A stretch of 30,654 nucleotides of DNA, taken from IMG/VR virus record IMGVR_UViG_3300021379_001320, positions 1-30,654 of that record; one strand, 5' to 3'. The stretch comes from a virus. This document shows positions 1-10,900 of this stretch, in pieces (the first letter of the stretch is position 1; every line of letters starts with the position of its first letter). Position numbers and translations under genes: made by a program. The notes under the pieces are model-generated. The model had not been told where the DNA came from and did no database searches. It worked only from the letters and a program-made list of their open reading frames with translations.

Positions 1-3000
1 TTGATTCCAGCACCTTCACCAGCATAGAAACTATATGCATCTCCACGAGAAGTCTCAACTGTCTCGAATGTGCCAATACCAGTGGTATAGACATTTCCTT
101 GAACATGAAGTCTCTGAGCAGGAGCATCGGTTCCAACACCCAAGAACTGAGTGTTGGTGAGTCTCATTCCTTCAACACCATCAGTATTGAATCTGATAGT
201 TCCGTCAGAACCAGAATCATCAAGAGCAATCGAAGTATCACCCTTCTGGAAAGCATCAATCTGAACAACCTGTGCTGTTAAGATACCAGCAATATTCACG
301 TTTCCAACAATATTGACTTCACCAGATCCTGCGGGATCAATATTTAAATCACCCGAAAGTGTTTCAATATTGTTTCCAGAAATCGTAACATTTCCAAACT
401 GACCACTGGTTGGTGTGATAACACTGCTATTAACACCATCGGTAATTGTCAGAGAAGAGAGTGCCTGAAGACTTGTTACCTGGTTAGTGAAGGATACTGT
501 TCCATTCTCTTGATCGACGAAGAATGCCTCACCAACTCTAAAGTCACCCTTATGATCAATACTGACATAGGAAACTTCACCATTGTTGAGTTCGGTAACT
601 TCGTTTGCTTGAATCGCAAGGTTAGGATCATTGCTGAAATCTTTTCCAGCACCGATGAAGTTGAAGTTGACTGCGAAGAATCTCAGAGTAACACCGTCAC
701 CATCAGCAACGACACCCTTCTGACCATATTCAAGAGCACAACCAACAGAACGCATGTCAGCACCAAACTGACTGAAGTCTGCAAGGGTAAGTTTGGTTGC
801 GGTTCCGATTCCACCACCAGCTTGCTCGATGCGAATGTCCTGATTGACGATGATGTCATCAGCAGTGGTGGTTACACCAGCAGCACCATCAAAGTGCAGC
901 AAGATTGATGTATCTCTATCACCTAAGAGTGCTGCAGTGGGAGCAGTAAAGTTTGTTGTATATTTACTGACATCTTTTTCAACTCTATATTCATCAATAT
1001 AACCCTTATAAGCACCTGTAGCACCGTCATATTCGGCACCAAGGACCATTGGCTTGGTGCTTCCATAGTCATTGCTGTCTGAGTAAGTAGAACCCTCTTG
1101 TGTGCCGTCAATGAACAGTTTTGTGGATGTGGATTGTCTAGAAAGAGCAATGTGATAATAGGTTCCAGTGCTCAATCCAGTGTTACCTAGGATAGCAGTT
1201 GTAGCACCTACTTGAACACCAATACTAGAACCAACAGAAACAATGTTAAGAGCAGTATCGGAATCGGAACCATCTCTTAAGTCAAAGATAGTCTTCTTGC
1301 CAGTGATTTCATCTGGTCTGATGAAGAACTCAACAGTAAAATCACCAGTTCCAAATCCAAATCCACCAGAAGTCTCAGCACTGATAGAGTCGTTTGTACC
1401 GTCAAGATACAGAGATGCAGTTCCAAATTTGGGGAAGTTGGTGGAGAGTTGTGCATCACCGTTGAAGGTCACTGCCTGGGCAGATCTATTTGAGAGAACT
1501 TCGAATCCCTCACTCTTACCAGAGATTCTGAAGTAAGTGGCATCGGCACTGGCAACAATACCAGTTGCCAGACCAGTTACACCGTCAGTATCGAAGTAGG
1601 TAACAGTATTACCAACTCCAACGTCTGTTGTAAGACCAGTTGCTCTCAGTCTTGTCTTACCATCGGATGCAAATCCAACAGAACCAGACAGACCCTCAAT
1701 ACCAGTTGCGGCAAAGTAAGAGAAGCAGTTTAGGAACTCAACTCTGGCACCGTTAGTGAAGGAAAGTGCTTTACTGTTTGGAACGATGAATGTACATTCG
1801 TTAAACAGGAATGCTGCTTCTAAGGAGTCACTAGTGCATTCGGAACCATCGATGTAGGCACCACCACCAGCAATATAAGAGGATGGTGGAGAATCTGCGG
1901 AATCGTATCCATATGGATCATCAGCAGTGATATTGCTACCAAAGTTTAGAACGGTTACTCTTTGGACATATGGAGATCTAGTTGTGATCGCAATTCCAGG
2001 AGCATATTTAAACGCATAACCCTGATTACCAGGAGTATCAAAATAGAGACCACCGATGGTAAGATCTTCGACGACCGTGCGATCATTCATCAAGAAGCAG
2101 TCCTTCTGCCTAGTGGCAGTTGTAGGCATGATCTTGGTAGCACGAAGACCAGCACCCTTAACTGTCAGACCTCTGGGAATTGTAAGTGGAAGAGTTTCCT
2201 CATAAACACCTGCGGCAATATTCAGAACATCATTCTCACCAATATCAGTGATATTTGTTAAGGCATGTCCAAGTGTTCTCCATGGTCTTTCTGGTCTATC
2301 ACCTTCGTTAGAATCACTTCCGTTTGCAGCAATGTAATAAGTATTTCCAGGAGAGAACGATGTGGAGATATTTGCGTCTTGAGGGTTCTGCCAGATTAAC
2401 TTACCACCAGAGATTGTCAGGATGGAGTTAGCAGCACCTACATTGTTGTTGCTGTCATAGATGGCAGTATCGACTCTTACAATCTCACCTGTGAGGGTTG
2501 TAGCACTGACGATACCACTTCTAAAGGTAATTGCCGTTCCTACGGTCAGAGTGTCTGTAATCGTCGCATAGGTGCCTGTCAGAGACGTTACCAGACCAGT
2601 TGTGATCTTGGCATCAAGAGAATCTAAATCTGGTACAAATGCAGAAGCAATTGTAGAGACGCCAGTAGTAATAAGATTGGCAATTGTGCCAACACCAGAG
2701 ATGAAGATATTTCTACCAGTTACCTCATCATAAACAACGTCTCCAGTGATGTTTAAGTTTCCATCAATGTAAACATCACTCTGGAATGTAGCAATACCAG
2801 TTACAGTAGAGACACCAGTAACCTGTAATTGTGGTGTTCTTGTCGTTCCAAATACAGAGATACCATAACCAGTGGTCTCAACGGTCTTGGAACCATCAAA
2901 ATAAAGTTCTGCAGAACCATCGACAGTAAATACTGCCATGGAATCATTTCCAGTTCCATTTTTCGCAATCTTGATTTCCTGATCGGAATCAATTAATAAA

Positions 3001-4166
3001 CCACCAGCTCCACCATCACGAATAATACTTCCAGCACCGTTGTGGAAAATATTGAGGTCATTATTTGTGCCAAATTCAAGAACTGAATTGTCATTCAATC
3101 TTAAATTATTACCAGCACCATCAAATGTCATGTCAGCATTGACATTGACAGAACCATTGAATGTAGAAACACCCGATACGGAAAGATTAGTAACGATGCC
3201 AGTATTAATATTGGCAGTGACAATATCTGCAGTTTCTACATCAACTACTGTTACTGTTGCATATGTACCAACTAAAGAAGTTACAACACCAGCAGTAATT
3301 TTGGCATTGAGAATATCACCATCATTGACATCAATAGTCGTGATGGTTGCACCAGTGCCAACAATATCAGTTACAGCAAGACCAGTGATGTTTGCGGAAG
3401 AAGCATCAAAAGTCTCAGTGTCAAGAGTGGTAATGGTTCCTAGACCACTATTAAAGTTGGCAATAGTACCAACACCAGTAATATTAATATTTCTACCACT
3501 TACTTCGTCATATACAATATCACCACCAACACTTAAATCACCAGCAACATAAACGTCACTGCCAAAAGTTGCAATGCCAGTGACACTAGAGGCACCAGAT
3601 ACTTGAATATCAGTTACATCAACATGTGTAACCGTTGCATATGTGCCAACTAAAGACGTTATCAGCCCAGCAGCAATATAAGCATCGGGAACACCAAGAG
3701 AGACTCCGATTGATACGGAAGAATCAAACGTACCTACTCCAGTTACAACAAACTGTCTTGCGGTAAATTCGTCAAAAGACAGGTCGCCTGTAATATCTAC
3801 GTTTCCTTCGAATACTACATCGTCCTTAAATGTAGAAATACCAGAAACAGAGAGTCCACTACCTACTTGAACTCTATCAATTAGTGAATTTCCATTTGCC
3901 GAAAGAACTTTTCTTGGCAGCAGAACACCTTCCTGAGTGAGGTCATCAGGCATCCTCTCCATGTAGTATTGACCACCTACAGGGTATGGAAGTGTGCTAA
4001 CACCAGCAGCACTACCAATGTAGAGTTTTCTGTAGGTTCCACCAGCACCAACGTTGGTGGTGTCATACACATATACTAGTTCACCATCAGTTACACCTGT
4101 ACCTACTGGTGGTAAATCAGGTAAACCAATACCTAACGTTCTTTTTAGTTTAATTTGACTTGCCAT
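1..4166 (-). CDS. Fibre-like virion structural protein with beta-helix and LamG lectin domains (partial, C-terminus outside window)
   Basis: The frame starts at ATG 4166-4164 behind a GGAGG ribosome site and stays open to the left edge (about 1388 codons), so the C-terminus is missing. It begins MASQIKLKRTLGIGLP. Residues about 150-600 are beta-rich repeats with TGVSTF/TGVGTIAN phrases. At about 610 a pectate-lyase-like beta-helix opens with YYIAANGSDSNEGDRPERPW, followed by NIAAGVYEETLPLTIPRGLT and VKGAGLRATKI. Residues about 895-1110 look like a LamG/concanavalin A fold: GTASLYLDGTNDSI, GTGDFTVEFFIRP, GTYYHIALSRQSTSTKLFID, YKGYIDEYRVEKDV, then LLHFDG. Later come GDLNIDPAGSGEVNIVG and GVGTDAPAQRLHVQGNV, typical of phage fibre shafts. 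The inferred role is a baseplate-attached fibre contacting host glycans. The fold calls rest on motifs only. The start overlaps the stop of the 73-residue gene (TGATG), suggesting translational coupling. Confidence 0.85.
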   Translation of the reverse strand, partial: MASQIKLKRTLGIGLPDLPPVGTGVTDGELVYVYDTTNVGAGGTYRKLYIGSAAGVSTLPYPVGGQYYMERMPDDLTQEGVLLPRKVLSANGNSLIDRVQVGSGLSVSGISTFKDDVVFEGNVDITGDLSFDEFTARQFVVTGVGTFDSSVSIGVSLGVPDAYIAAGLITSLVGTYATVTHVDVTDIQVSGASSVTGIATFGSDVYVAGDLSVGGDIVYDEVSGRNINITGVGTIANFNSGLGTITTLDTETFDASSANITGLAVTDIVGTGATITTIDVNDGDILNAKITAGVVTSLVGTYATVTVVDVETADIVTANINTGIVTNLSVSGVSTFNGSVNVNADMTFDGAGNNLRLNDNSVLEFGTNNDLNIFHNGAGSIIRDGGAGGLLIDSDQEIKIAKNGTGNDSMAVFTVDGSAELYFDGSKTVETTGYGISVFGTTRTPQLQVTGVSTVTGIATFQSDVYIDGNLNITGDVVYDEVTGRNIFISGVGTIANLITTGVSTIASAFVPDLDSLDAKITTGLVTSLTGTYATITDTLTVGTAITFRSGIVSATTLTGEIVRVDTAIYDSNNNVGAANSILTISGGKLIWQNPQDANISTSFSPGNTYYIAANGSDSNEGDRPERPWRTLGHALTNITDIGENDVLNIAAGVYEETLPLTIPRGLTVKGAGLRATKIMPTTATRQKDCFLMNDRTVVEDLTIGGLYFDTPGNQGYAFKYAPGIAITTRSPYVQRVTVLNFGSNITADDPYGYDSADSPPSSYIAGGGAYIDGSECTSDSLEAAFLFNECTFIVPNSKALSFTNGARVEFLNCFSYFAATGIEGLSGSVGFASDGKTRLRATGLTTDVGVGNTVTYFDTDGVTGLATGIVASADATYFRISGKSEGFEVLSNRSAQAVTFNGDAQLSTNFPKFGTASLYLDGTNDSISAETSGGFGFGTGDFTVEFFIRPDEITGKKTIFDLRDGSDSDTALNIVSVGSSIGVQVGATTAILGNTGLSTGTYYHIALSRQSTSTKLFIDGTQEGSTYSDSNDYGSTKPMVLGAEYDGATGAYKGYIDEYRVEKDVSKYTTNFTAPTAALLGDRDTSILLHFDGAAGVTTTADDIIVNQDIRIEQAGGGIGTATKLTLADFSQFGADMRSVGCALEYGQKGVVADGDGVTLRFFAVNFNFIGAGKDFSNDPNLAIQANEVTELNNGEVSYVSIDHKGDFRVGEAFFVDQENGTVSFTNQVTSLQALSSLTITDGVNSSVITPTSGQFGNVTISGNNIETLSGDLNIDPAGSGEVNIVGNVNIAGILTAQVVQIDAFQKGDTSIALDDSGSDGTIRFNTDGVEGMRLTNTQFLGVGTDAPAQRLHVQGNVYTTGIGTFETVETSRGDAYSFYAGEGAGI

Positions 4167-4387
4167 CAGTAGATGCCTCCATCAATGTTTAAAGCCGTGG
4201 CTGATGAAGCATTGATCCACTTTCCAGTAAGACTTTGATAAATCAAAATCTGACCGTCTAATTTATTGGTAATTGTGGTATCAGAAAGAGTTTCGATGGA
4301 CCCACCACCACCTGCACCACCTCCAGTGGTTCCAGTGGTTAATACTTTAATTGCGTTTTGTTGTCCTACACGCACGTTTAATGACAT
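4166..4387 (-). CDS. Small glycine-rich protein, probable fibre or baseplate accessory
   Basis: 73 residues, start ATG 4387-4385 overlapping the previous stop as TAATG, with a strong AGAGGAGG ribosome site about 12 bases upstream. The N-terminal 17 residues are followed by a flexible threonine/glycine linker (TTGTTGGGAGGGGS), then LDGQILIYQSLTGKWIN. The D-G-Q-x-L-x-Y-x-x-x-x-x-K-W pattern is common in phage fibre and baseplate surface proteins, where it forms a short beta-hairpin repeat. No signal peptide or membrane segment is visible. Its position directly before the large fibre-like gene, with coupled translation, suggests a connector or accessory of that fibre. The function is inference; the gene itself is well supported by spacing and ribosome site. 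Confidence 0.75.
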   Translation of the reverse strand: MSLNVRVGQQNAIKVLTTGTTGGGAGGGGSIETLSDTTITNKLDGQILIYQSLTGKWINASSATALNIDGGIY

Positions 4388-4725
4388 TACCTGGTTACTC
4401 CTCCTCTAACAAGGACTGTTCCTTCAACCGCTCTTGTCTTAGTGCCGCCAAGGTCAAGTACTAAGTCATAAAGATATCTTCCAGGTGTTAATGTCGAAGT
4501 CAAACTAGAACCCATAGACACAGTAATCACTCCTGTGGTTGGATCATTCACTGACGTTAAAAACGGTGTGCTTGTTGTAGCGGTAAAATGTTTTCTCAGT
4601 GCTGCACTATGAGCATATCCAGTTAAGTCCAATGCACTGTCAGACGTTGCATCAGCCAAAGTAAAAGTTTGGCTAAATGTCGCACCGACATTAATACTCA
4701 AATTTGATACGTATACGGCAGCCAT
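4387..4725 (-). CDS. Small beta-sandwich-like structural protein
   Basis: 112 residues, beginning MAAVYVSNLSINVGATFSQT. The pattern (N-terminal strand, INVGATFSQTFTLAD, DLTGY, an R-K pair, DPTTGVITVSM, then TPGRYLYDLVLDLGG and a closing AVEGTVLVRGGVTR) matches a family of short phage proteins built from one Ig-like or jelly-roll-like sandwich, often encoded next to baseplate or fibre genes. The family has no assigned activity that I can name. It is the first gene after a late-promoter octamer (GATAAATA at 4757-4750, 25 bases upstream of the ATG), so it may head a transcript that also carries the glycine-rich protein and the fibre-like protein. There are no cysteines or membrane segments. Confidence 0.8.
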   Translation of the reverse strand: MAAVYVSNLSINVGATFSQTFTLADATSDSALDLTGYAHSAALRKHFTATTSTPFLTSVNDPTTGVITVSMGSSLTSTLTPGRYLYDLVLDLGGTKTRAVEGTVLVRGGVTR

Positions 4726-4749
4726 TTAACGAAAAGCACCCTATACTGG

Positions 4750-4757
4750 TATTTATC
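4750..4757 (-). promoter_or_regulatory. Candidate T4-type late promoter, GATAAATA
   Basis: On the minus strand this octamer matches 7 of 8 bases of the T4 late -10 box TATAAATA; cyanophage late boxes are often written NATAAATA. It sits mainly in the 27-base gap between the 71-residue and 112-residue genes, with the ATG 24-25 bases downstream, a normal late-promoter spacing. It would drive the 112-residue, glycine-rich and fibre-like genes. Confidence 0.5.
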
Positions 4758-4968
4758 TACCTAATAAGTCATGAACTAATTTCTTCAGTTCTTCAACTTC
4801 TTCATGAAGACTAGAAATTTCTTGTTCTAAATTTTGTTTCTCTTCTTGTTGTTTTTTCAAAGCATTTCTTTGACGGACATATTCGATATATGCCCGTCTA
4901 TCTGTATTTACTATCGCACCACTATTTGGATCACGATAGAGATTTTGATATCCCTCTACCTTTATCAT
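4753..4968 (-). CDS. Small coiled-coil protein of unknown function
   Basis: 71 residues. The first 30 residues (MIKVEGYQNLYRDPNSGAIV) hold the pattern GYxNLYRDPNSGAIVN, which recurs in short cyanophage proteins encoded near baseplate genes. The remainder is a charged heptad-like helix (KKQQEEKQNLEQEISSLHEE and on to VEELKKLVHDLL), predicted to form a parallel coiled coil. The start ATG overlaps the stop of the 2347-residue gene as ATGA, so it is probably translated by reinitiation. No enzymatic motif is present. A role as a structural clip or assembly factor for the baseplate or tail fibre is inference from position. The gene call is firm because it fills the gap exactly. Confidence 0.75.
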   Translation of the reverse strand: MIKVEGYQNLYRDPNSGAIVNTDRRAYIEYVRQRNALKKQQEEKQNLEQEISSLHEEVEELKKLVHDLLGR

Positions 4969-7900
4969 GCCAATGCAATCGTTCTAATGTCTCTGAAGAT
5001 GGGAACCTTAGATTGATTAGTTGTAGTGGAAATAATCTTAATAACATATCCAGTGAACTGTTCAAGATTATCAGCAGTAAATTGATACTCAAGATAATCA
5101 TCAACAGTCAAACTTGGTCTAACTATTGCATCTGGATGTCCAGTGTTAGCAGCAACGTTAATTACTTCATCCCCATATCCATCACCATTTGTATCACGGA
5201 GATTCTCATATCCTGGGAAGAGTTCATATGTTTGATCAATTTCACTAGAGTCTGCCCTGACCAACTTATAAAGAACTCTAAAGTCAGATTCTGCTGGTCT
5301 ATTGGCGGTGAGAAGAACTCTCAATGAAGTAGCTGGTTGCTGAAGATCGACTTGACTAGAGATATAAATCGCAGAATGTGGATCAGTATCGTCAGAATTG
5401 ATTCTTCCATCAGTTACATAATTCAATCCTGGATTGTCAATTCTGTTTGAATAGAGTTCAATGTTGGCAAGATCCAAGTTAATGTATGGTGAGAGATAGT
5501 TCGTCTCAGTGTTCAATTGAACTCCCATTGTAAAGGACTTACTGCGTGGAAGATCAGTTGTTCTAGCATCTTCATTAACTTTAGATGCAATCAATCTTGG
5601 TGTTTCAAGTTGATTAATAGTATTGATTCCAACTGGTTCAAAACCTTGATCCAAGAAGGAAACTTCATTTCCATTAACACTTGTTCCACTAACAGTTCTG
5701 ACGTTAGCAGAAACACTAGTAAGATCACCAGGTGTTATAACTTCGAAACTTGGTGCAATGTAGTTAAATTGAACATTTTGAGTTGCCTCAGCATGGTTTC
5801 CACCAACAAGAGCATTTGTGTTAAACGAAAGTTGTGGTTCTTGATTAGCAGCATCATCCGTATCTCTATTTGATCTATCAATTTGGATGTAGTATCCATC
5901 AATAGATCTTTCAATTGAACCCATATCATGAGTCTTATTGATTCTTCTTAAAGAAACTCCGTTCAATTCATACTTCAGTGCTTGATCACCAGTCTGGTGA
6001 GCAATTGTAAGAGTATTATCTACACCTCTTTCCAGAACACCGACTGTACCGACACCCACAGAATCATAAGCAATGATCTCGTCATTGAGAACAAGGTAAC
6101 CAGTATTAGCAGCACCAACGGCAATTCCTTCAAATGTCAGTAATCCAGTTGTGCTTCCCAGAGAGATGACTTCATCATCAACACCAAGATTCGCAGATAG
6201 TGCATTTACTGGTGTATTGGGTCTAATCTTAGACAAAGTTACTTTGTTGTTGTCAGCATACATTCCGTGGTTGTAGTGATCAACAAAGAACCAAGATCCA
6301 TCATTTTCATCACCAGTCGTTACGTTGCTTGAAGTGACTTCAACGTTTGCTGCCTGAATATTTCCACTATTGTCATAGTAAGAAAGTCCAGCACCAACAA
6401 CCAGATTTTCACCCTGGACATTGGTCAAGTAAAGTGTATCAATACCCCAGAGACTATCCACAGTAATAACAGCACCGTCACCAGTTCCACCAACATCTGC
6501 GGTTGTAAGACCAACAGTGTCACCAACAACATAACCAGAACCAGAAGATGCAACAGAAACGGCAGTCACATTACTAATTCCTGAACCAACTGTAACGTTG
6601 AGTGTCAATCCACTTCCATTGCTATTGACATTGAAAGTAGAAACTGGGTTACTTGGAGTTCCATATCCACTACCACCTGTGAATACTCCAACACCACCAA
6701 CAGCAACAGATCCACCCTGCTGATCTACAAATCCAAAGTTATAAGACTTGGATGCGGAGGTTACCTTTCTACCGATTGCAAGAGTGCTAATACCAGATGC
6801 ACCAGTCGCATAGGTTTCAATACCAACGGTCAGTCTTCTTGGATAGGTTTCAATTGGATCCTCTCCAAGTTCTCTGCTTCCAGAGTTACTGGTATCAAGT
6901 TTTGGATTGTAGAAATATGCCTGTCCAGAATTTGACGTGAAATCAGCACGATATAACTTAAATGTCATATCTTCATATTGATTAGCAGTCCAAATAGACC
7001 CGTTCTGAGACAAGAACAACGATCCCATAGAATACTGAGTTGCATAGACAACACCAGTAGCAGCAGGAAGATCACTGGAGTTAACTGTCTTCTTGCCCAT
7101 TTCTGCAACCCACACTTCATACTGATCTGTGTCAGCAAGAAGAACTACAGCATATTCTCTATTTGGTTCAAGATAAATTGGGGATGGGAACTTGATATTC
7201 GTAGCAACAGAAGCATTAGATGATGTTGTAATATCCTCTGGTTTTACCAATACTCTTGCATATGGAGCAACCAAATCTGTGGTTGGTGTGCCAAGTGACA
7301 TGGTACGAAGTTGAACTTCGCAAGGAATGTTTCCAGGATCTTTATTGGCAAAGAATACATCCAAAGATGTAATAAATGCACCTTCTTTTTCCACAAGGAA
7401 AGATTGTGCCAGGGGATCATAGAAACGAACTGATACTCTCTGTCTAGTAATAACACGTCCATTTGCAGTGTATTGCGTGGCTGCACTGGAAATTAACTTA
7501 CTTCCAGGAAGTGGTTCTGCGTTAGTGGCACTGGTTGTCAGTTTATATTCTTTGGTTCCTGTGGTGATTCTGACAGTTGGAGCAGGTCTTGCTAATGGAT
7601 TGCTGAGGAAGAAAGATCCAATGAGATCACCACCATTGTCGGCAATCAATCTGAGATTTGACAGAGTTGCCTGAGCACCACTATTAAGACCTCTAAATCT
7701 ACAACCAATCTCAACACGTCCATAGTGAGCACCTTGAGCCTGTGCGGCAAGTGCAAAGGTATCTACGTTTAATACTGTGGATGCAAGAGAATACTGGGTT
7801 GGGAGAGTAGTTGTGTTGTCGTAGGGGTTAATTGTATAAGAAACAGATGGTGTCGCAAATGCTCCTGATTTGTGATCAGGTCTTGCAAGTCTGAATCTGA

Positions 7901-10900
7901 TAATATCTACACCATCAACGGAACCAACTACAGTTTCACCAACTTGGAATACACCAGTTACACCCTCAACTTCAAGAAGTTTTGGAACAAAATCAACACC
8001 ACCATTTCCATCAAGGAATTGATAATATCTTCCATATGGTTTATTACCAACACTGCGGAACTCTACGTTCCTAGATCTCATAAATCTATCTGCTACGTTA
8101 GATACGACTCTGACACTAGACGACCCAGAACCTGCTCTTCTTGGGTTGGGTATGTTGATCGATACAGAAGGAGCCCAAAGATTTCTTACCCAGAAATCAG
8201 ATTTTGGATTGAGATCAACACTTCCGTTGTAAAGAACAACGTTAAATGGGTTTACATTTTCTACCTTAGTAGCATGTGGCTGACTCAAATATTGAACTTC
8301 ATTGTATTTCAGTGTAATTAAACGACCAGTTTTTTGAACGTTGGAGTCCAAAAGATCAAAATCTACACTCAAATCCAATTCGGCATTTGGAACACTTGCA
8401 TCGGACGCAAGGAGAGCATTCAAAGTTATCGCATCTCTAAATGGTCTGAGTTCATTATTTTCTGGAAGCATCACAGATCTAGGATCAATGAAATCACCAT
8501 TTCTAAAGTTATCTACAAAGAATCCAGACTTAAATCTCGACAGTCCAGTTGCATCTCTAACTTGCAGAGATTGTGTCTCAACTTCAAGAAGATTGAGTGA
8601 AGTTACTTCCTCCAAATCTTCAATCCTATCTTCAAGTTGTCCGATATCACGCATGGTGTATCTTCTGTTATCTTCCATTGTGATGGTTACTTCATCAATA
8701 TCGAAGATATAAGCAGAAAGAGACAGTGTTGCAATTAGCATCACATCACCAACTTTTTCTGGTGGTTTTGGATCTCTATCAGGAACTCCCTCAACATAAG
8801 CAAAGTTACCAAGTTTATCCAGATAAAGTCTATCAATTCTTGGTGGATAGAAATTATATCCAATTACAGAACTCTCATTTGCTGCGAGAAGAAGTTTTGG
8901 TTGATCGGTAAATACTCTCGATTTAAAATCAAATGGGGAAGCAGTGGCAGAAACTGGATCATACACATCAACTCTAGGTCTAAAGTCTAAAGTATCCGAT
9001 GCTCTCTTCCGTTGTGGACCAATATTGGGAATATCTTTAGCAAATCTTTCATCATCGTAACTATCGACAGTGAAGATATCACCTTCATCATTAGATGGAA
9101 CTGTATAATGATCATAAACAACATACAGTTTTCTATTTGGTTCAGCATACCCATCATTTCTGACTAATCGGGCATAATCATAGTATTGATTTTTCTGACC
9201 CTTATCTAAAGTAAATCTATTTGTTACGTCAGAATATCTTCCAGCAGTCGTTGACTGAATCTGTGCGATAACATTAGACTCTTGGAAAAGAACAGTCTCT
9301 TGGAAAGAGAATCTGTTTTCATTTAGATAAACAAAAGTAACTTGGTTTGCTGCTTTTGTTACTACTTTAGCAATAGTTCCAGAACTACTTCCAATCAGAT
9401 TTTCTCCTAAGATAACACTATCGTTAATATCAGCATTAGCAAAGAAGTTGAGAGTGTCAAGAGTTACTGAATTTTCGTCGATTGCTTGATATACGGCAAA
9501 AATATTAGCAACATCTGGATAATTTAAACAAATTTCTTTGTCCTGGACTCTTGTTCCATAGAAAATACTCTTTGTTAGTCCATCATTAATGCTGTTGTTT
9601 GGATCAGTTCCAGAATTGCTATACTTGGATCTGGTGATCTCAAGAGTTCTGACTCTATTATAAACTTTCTGTTTGTTTTGAATGGCAGTTTTTCTAACCG
9701 TAGCAATTACATTTACGTTAGACTGACTTGTTCTTAATCCGTTAAATGTAACTACATTAGAAGAAATTGTTACATTACCATCACGAAGTGGTTCAACGTC
9801 ACCGTCACTATAGATGATAGAGTATCTTTCTTCATCAAAAGCTTCAAACAAGATGTCAGTAAGACCAGTGACATCAGCAACAGAAAGTGTAAGAACACCA
9901 CTAGCATTTGTGGTTTTGCCAGTTACCTCTACAACTGCTTTAACATCAGATCCAGTAAAATCTACAGTTGCAATGTTCCCATCGTCCAGGGAAGCATAAA
10001 GGAATCCCTGCTCCTCATTTCTAATTGTAGCTCTACCACGTTTAAATTGAGTTGTGGTTGTTGAGGATGGGAGTGTTCCATCACATACTCCAGGAATGCT
10101 GCTTACTGCAGCAAGGTTCATTACAAGACCATTCGCAGTAACAGAACTTACTCTATTAAATGTCGGTACAGATTGCGTACTCTTTTGATATCTAATAATA
10201 TCACCAACTTTAATATTAGCAAAATTATTACCAGCAGATGTTGTGATTCCAGTTGGATTAATACTGATAGTATCTACTAAACTAAATCCAGAGGGAACAT
10301 CAAAGTCTAGAGATGCGTCTGCTTTAAAATCAGTACTGTATCCAGACACAGCACTAGTGTCTTGATATACCATTTTAATGTCACCAGAACCAAACTGTTT
10401 GACATTATTGACAGTTCTTGGTGTAGTAGTGATTCCATTAATAGAAATAGACTCACCCTGGATAAAAGAACCTGCAGTTTGTCTCACATAAACCTGAGAA
10501 GATCCTGATCCAACTGTTGTTGCATATCCAGTTGCACCACTACTCAGACCTCTAATAAAAGCAGTATCTGGAAGTTCACCCGCACTTAGATTCTGATTGA
10601 ATTCTAGTCTTGTATATGTTTGAACATCATACAGATAGCAATCATAAATTGTAGAATTTGGTTCCTCAGTGTCGACCTGCGCTTCTGGTTTTACTGTATA
10701 GACTCTTGCCTCACCAATCTGGGTTCCGTTTGGTCCCGCACCATTATTTTTTCTATTATCGTAGAGTTGAACCGCAGATGTAAATTGTGGAATACCACTG
10801 ACATTGTTAAGCTTGAGAAGATTGCCCATCTCAAAATCAACGGCAGAAGCCTTAACTTCTTTGGTTGCTCTTGTTTTGTTAACGTCTAAAATCGTAGTGC

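Noticed and set aside
3040-3552. 170-codon open frame on the plus strand
   Set aside because: It lies wholly antisense to the continuous fibre-like frame. Long plus-strand frames across the window reflect the repetitive, Ser/Thr/Gly-rich codons of the real minus-strand genes and lack ribosome sites.
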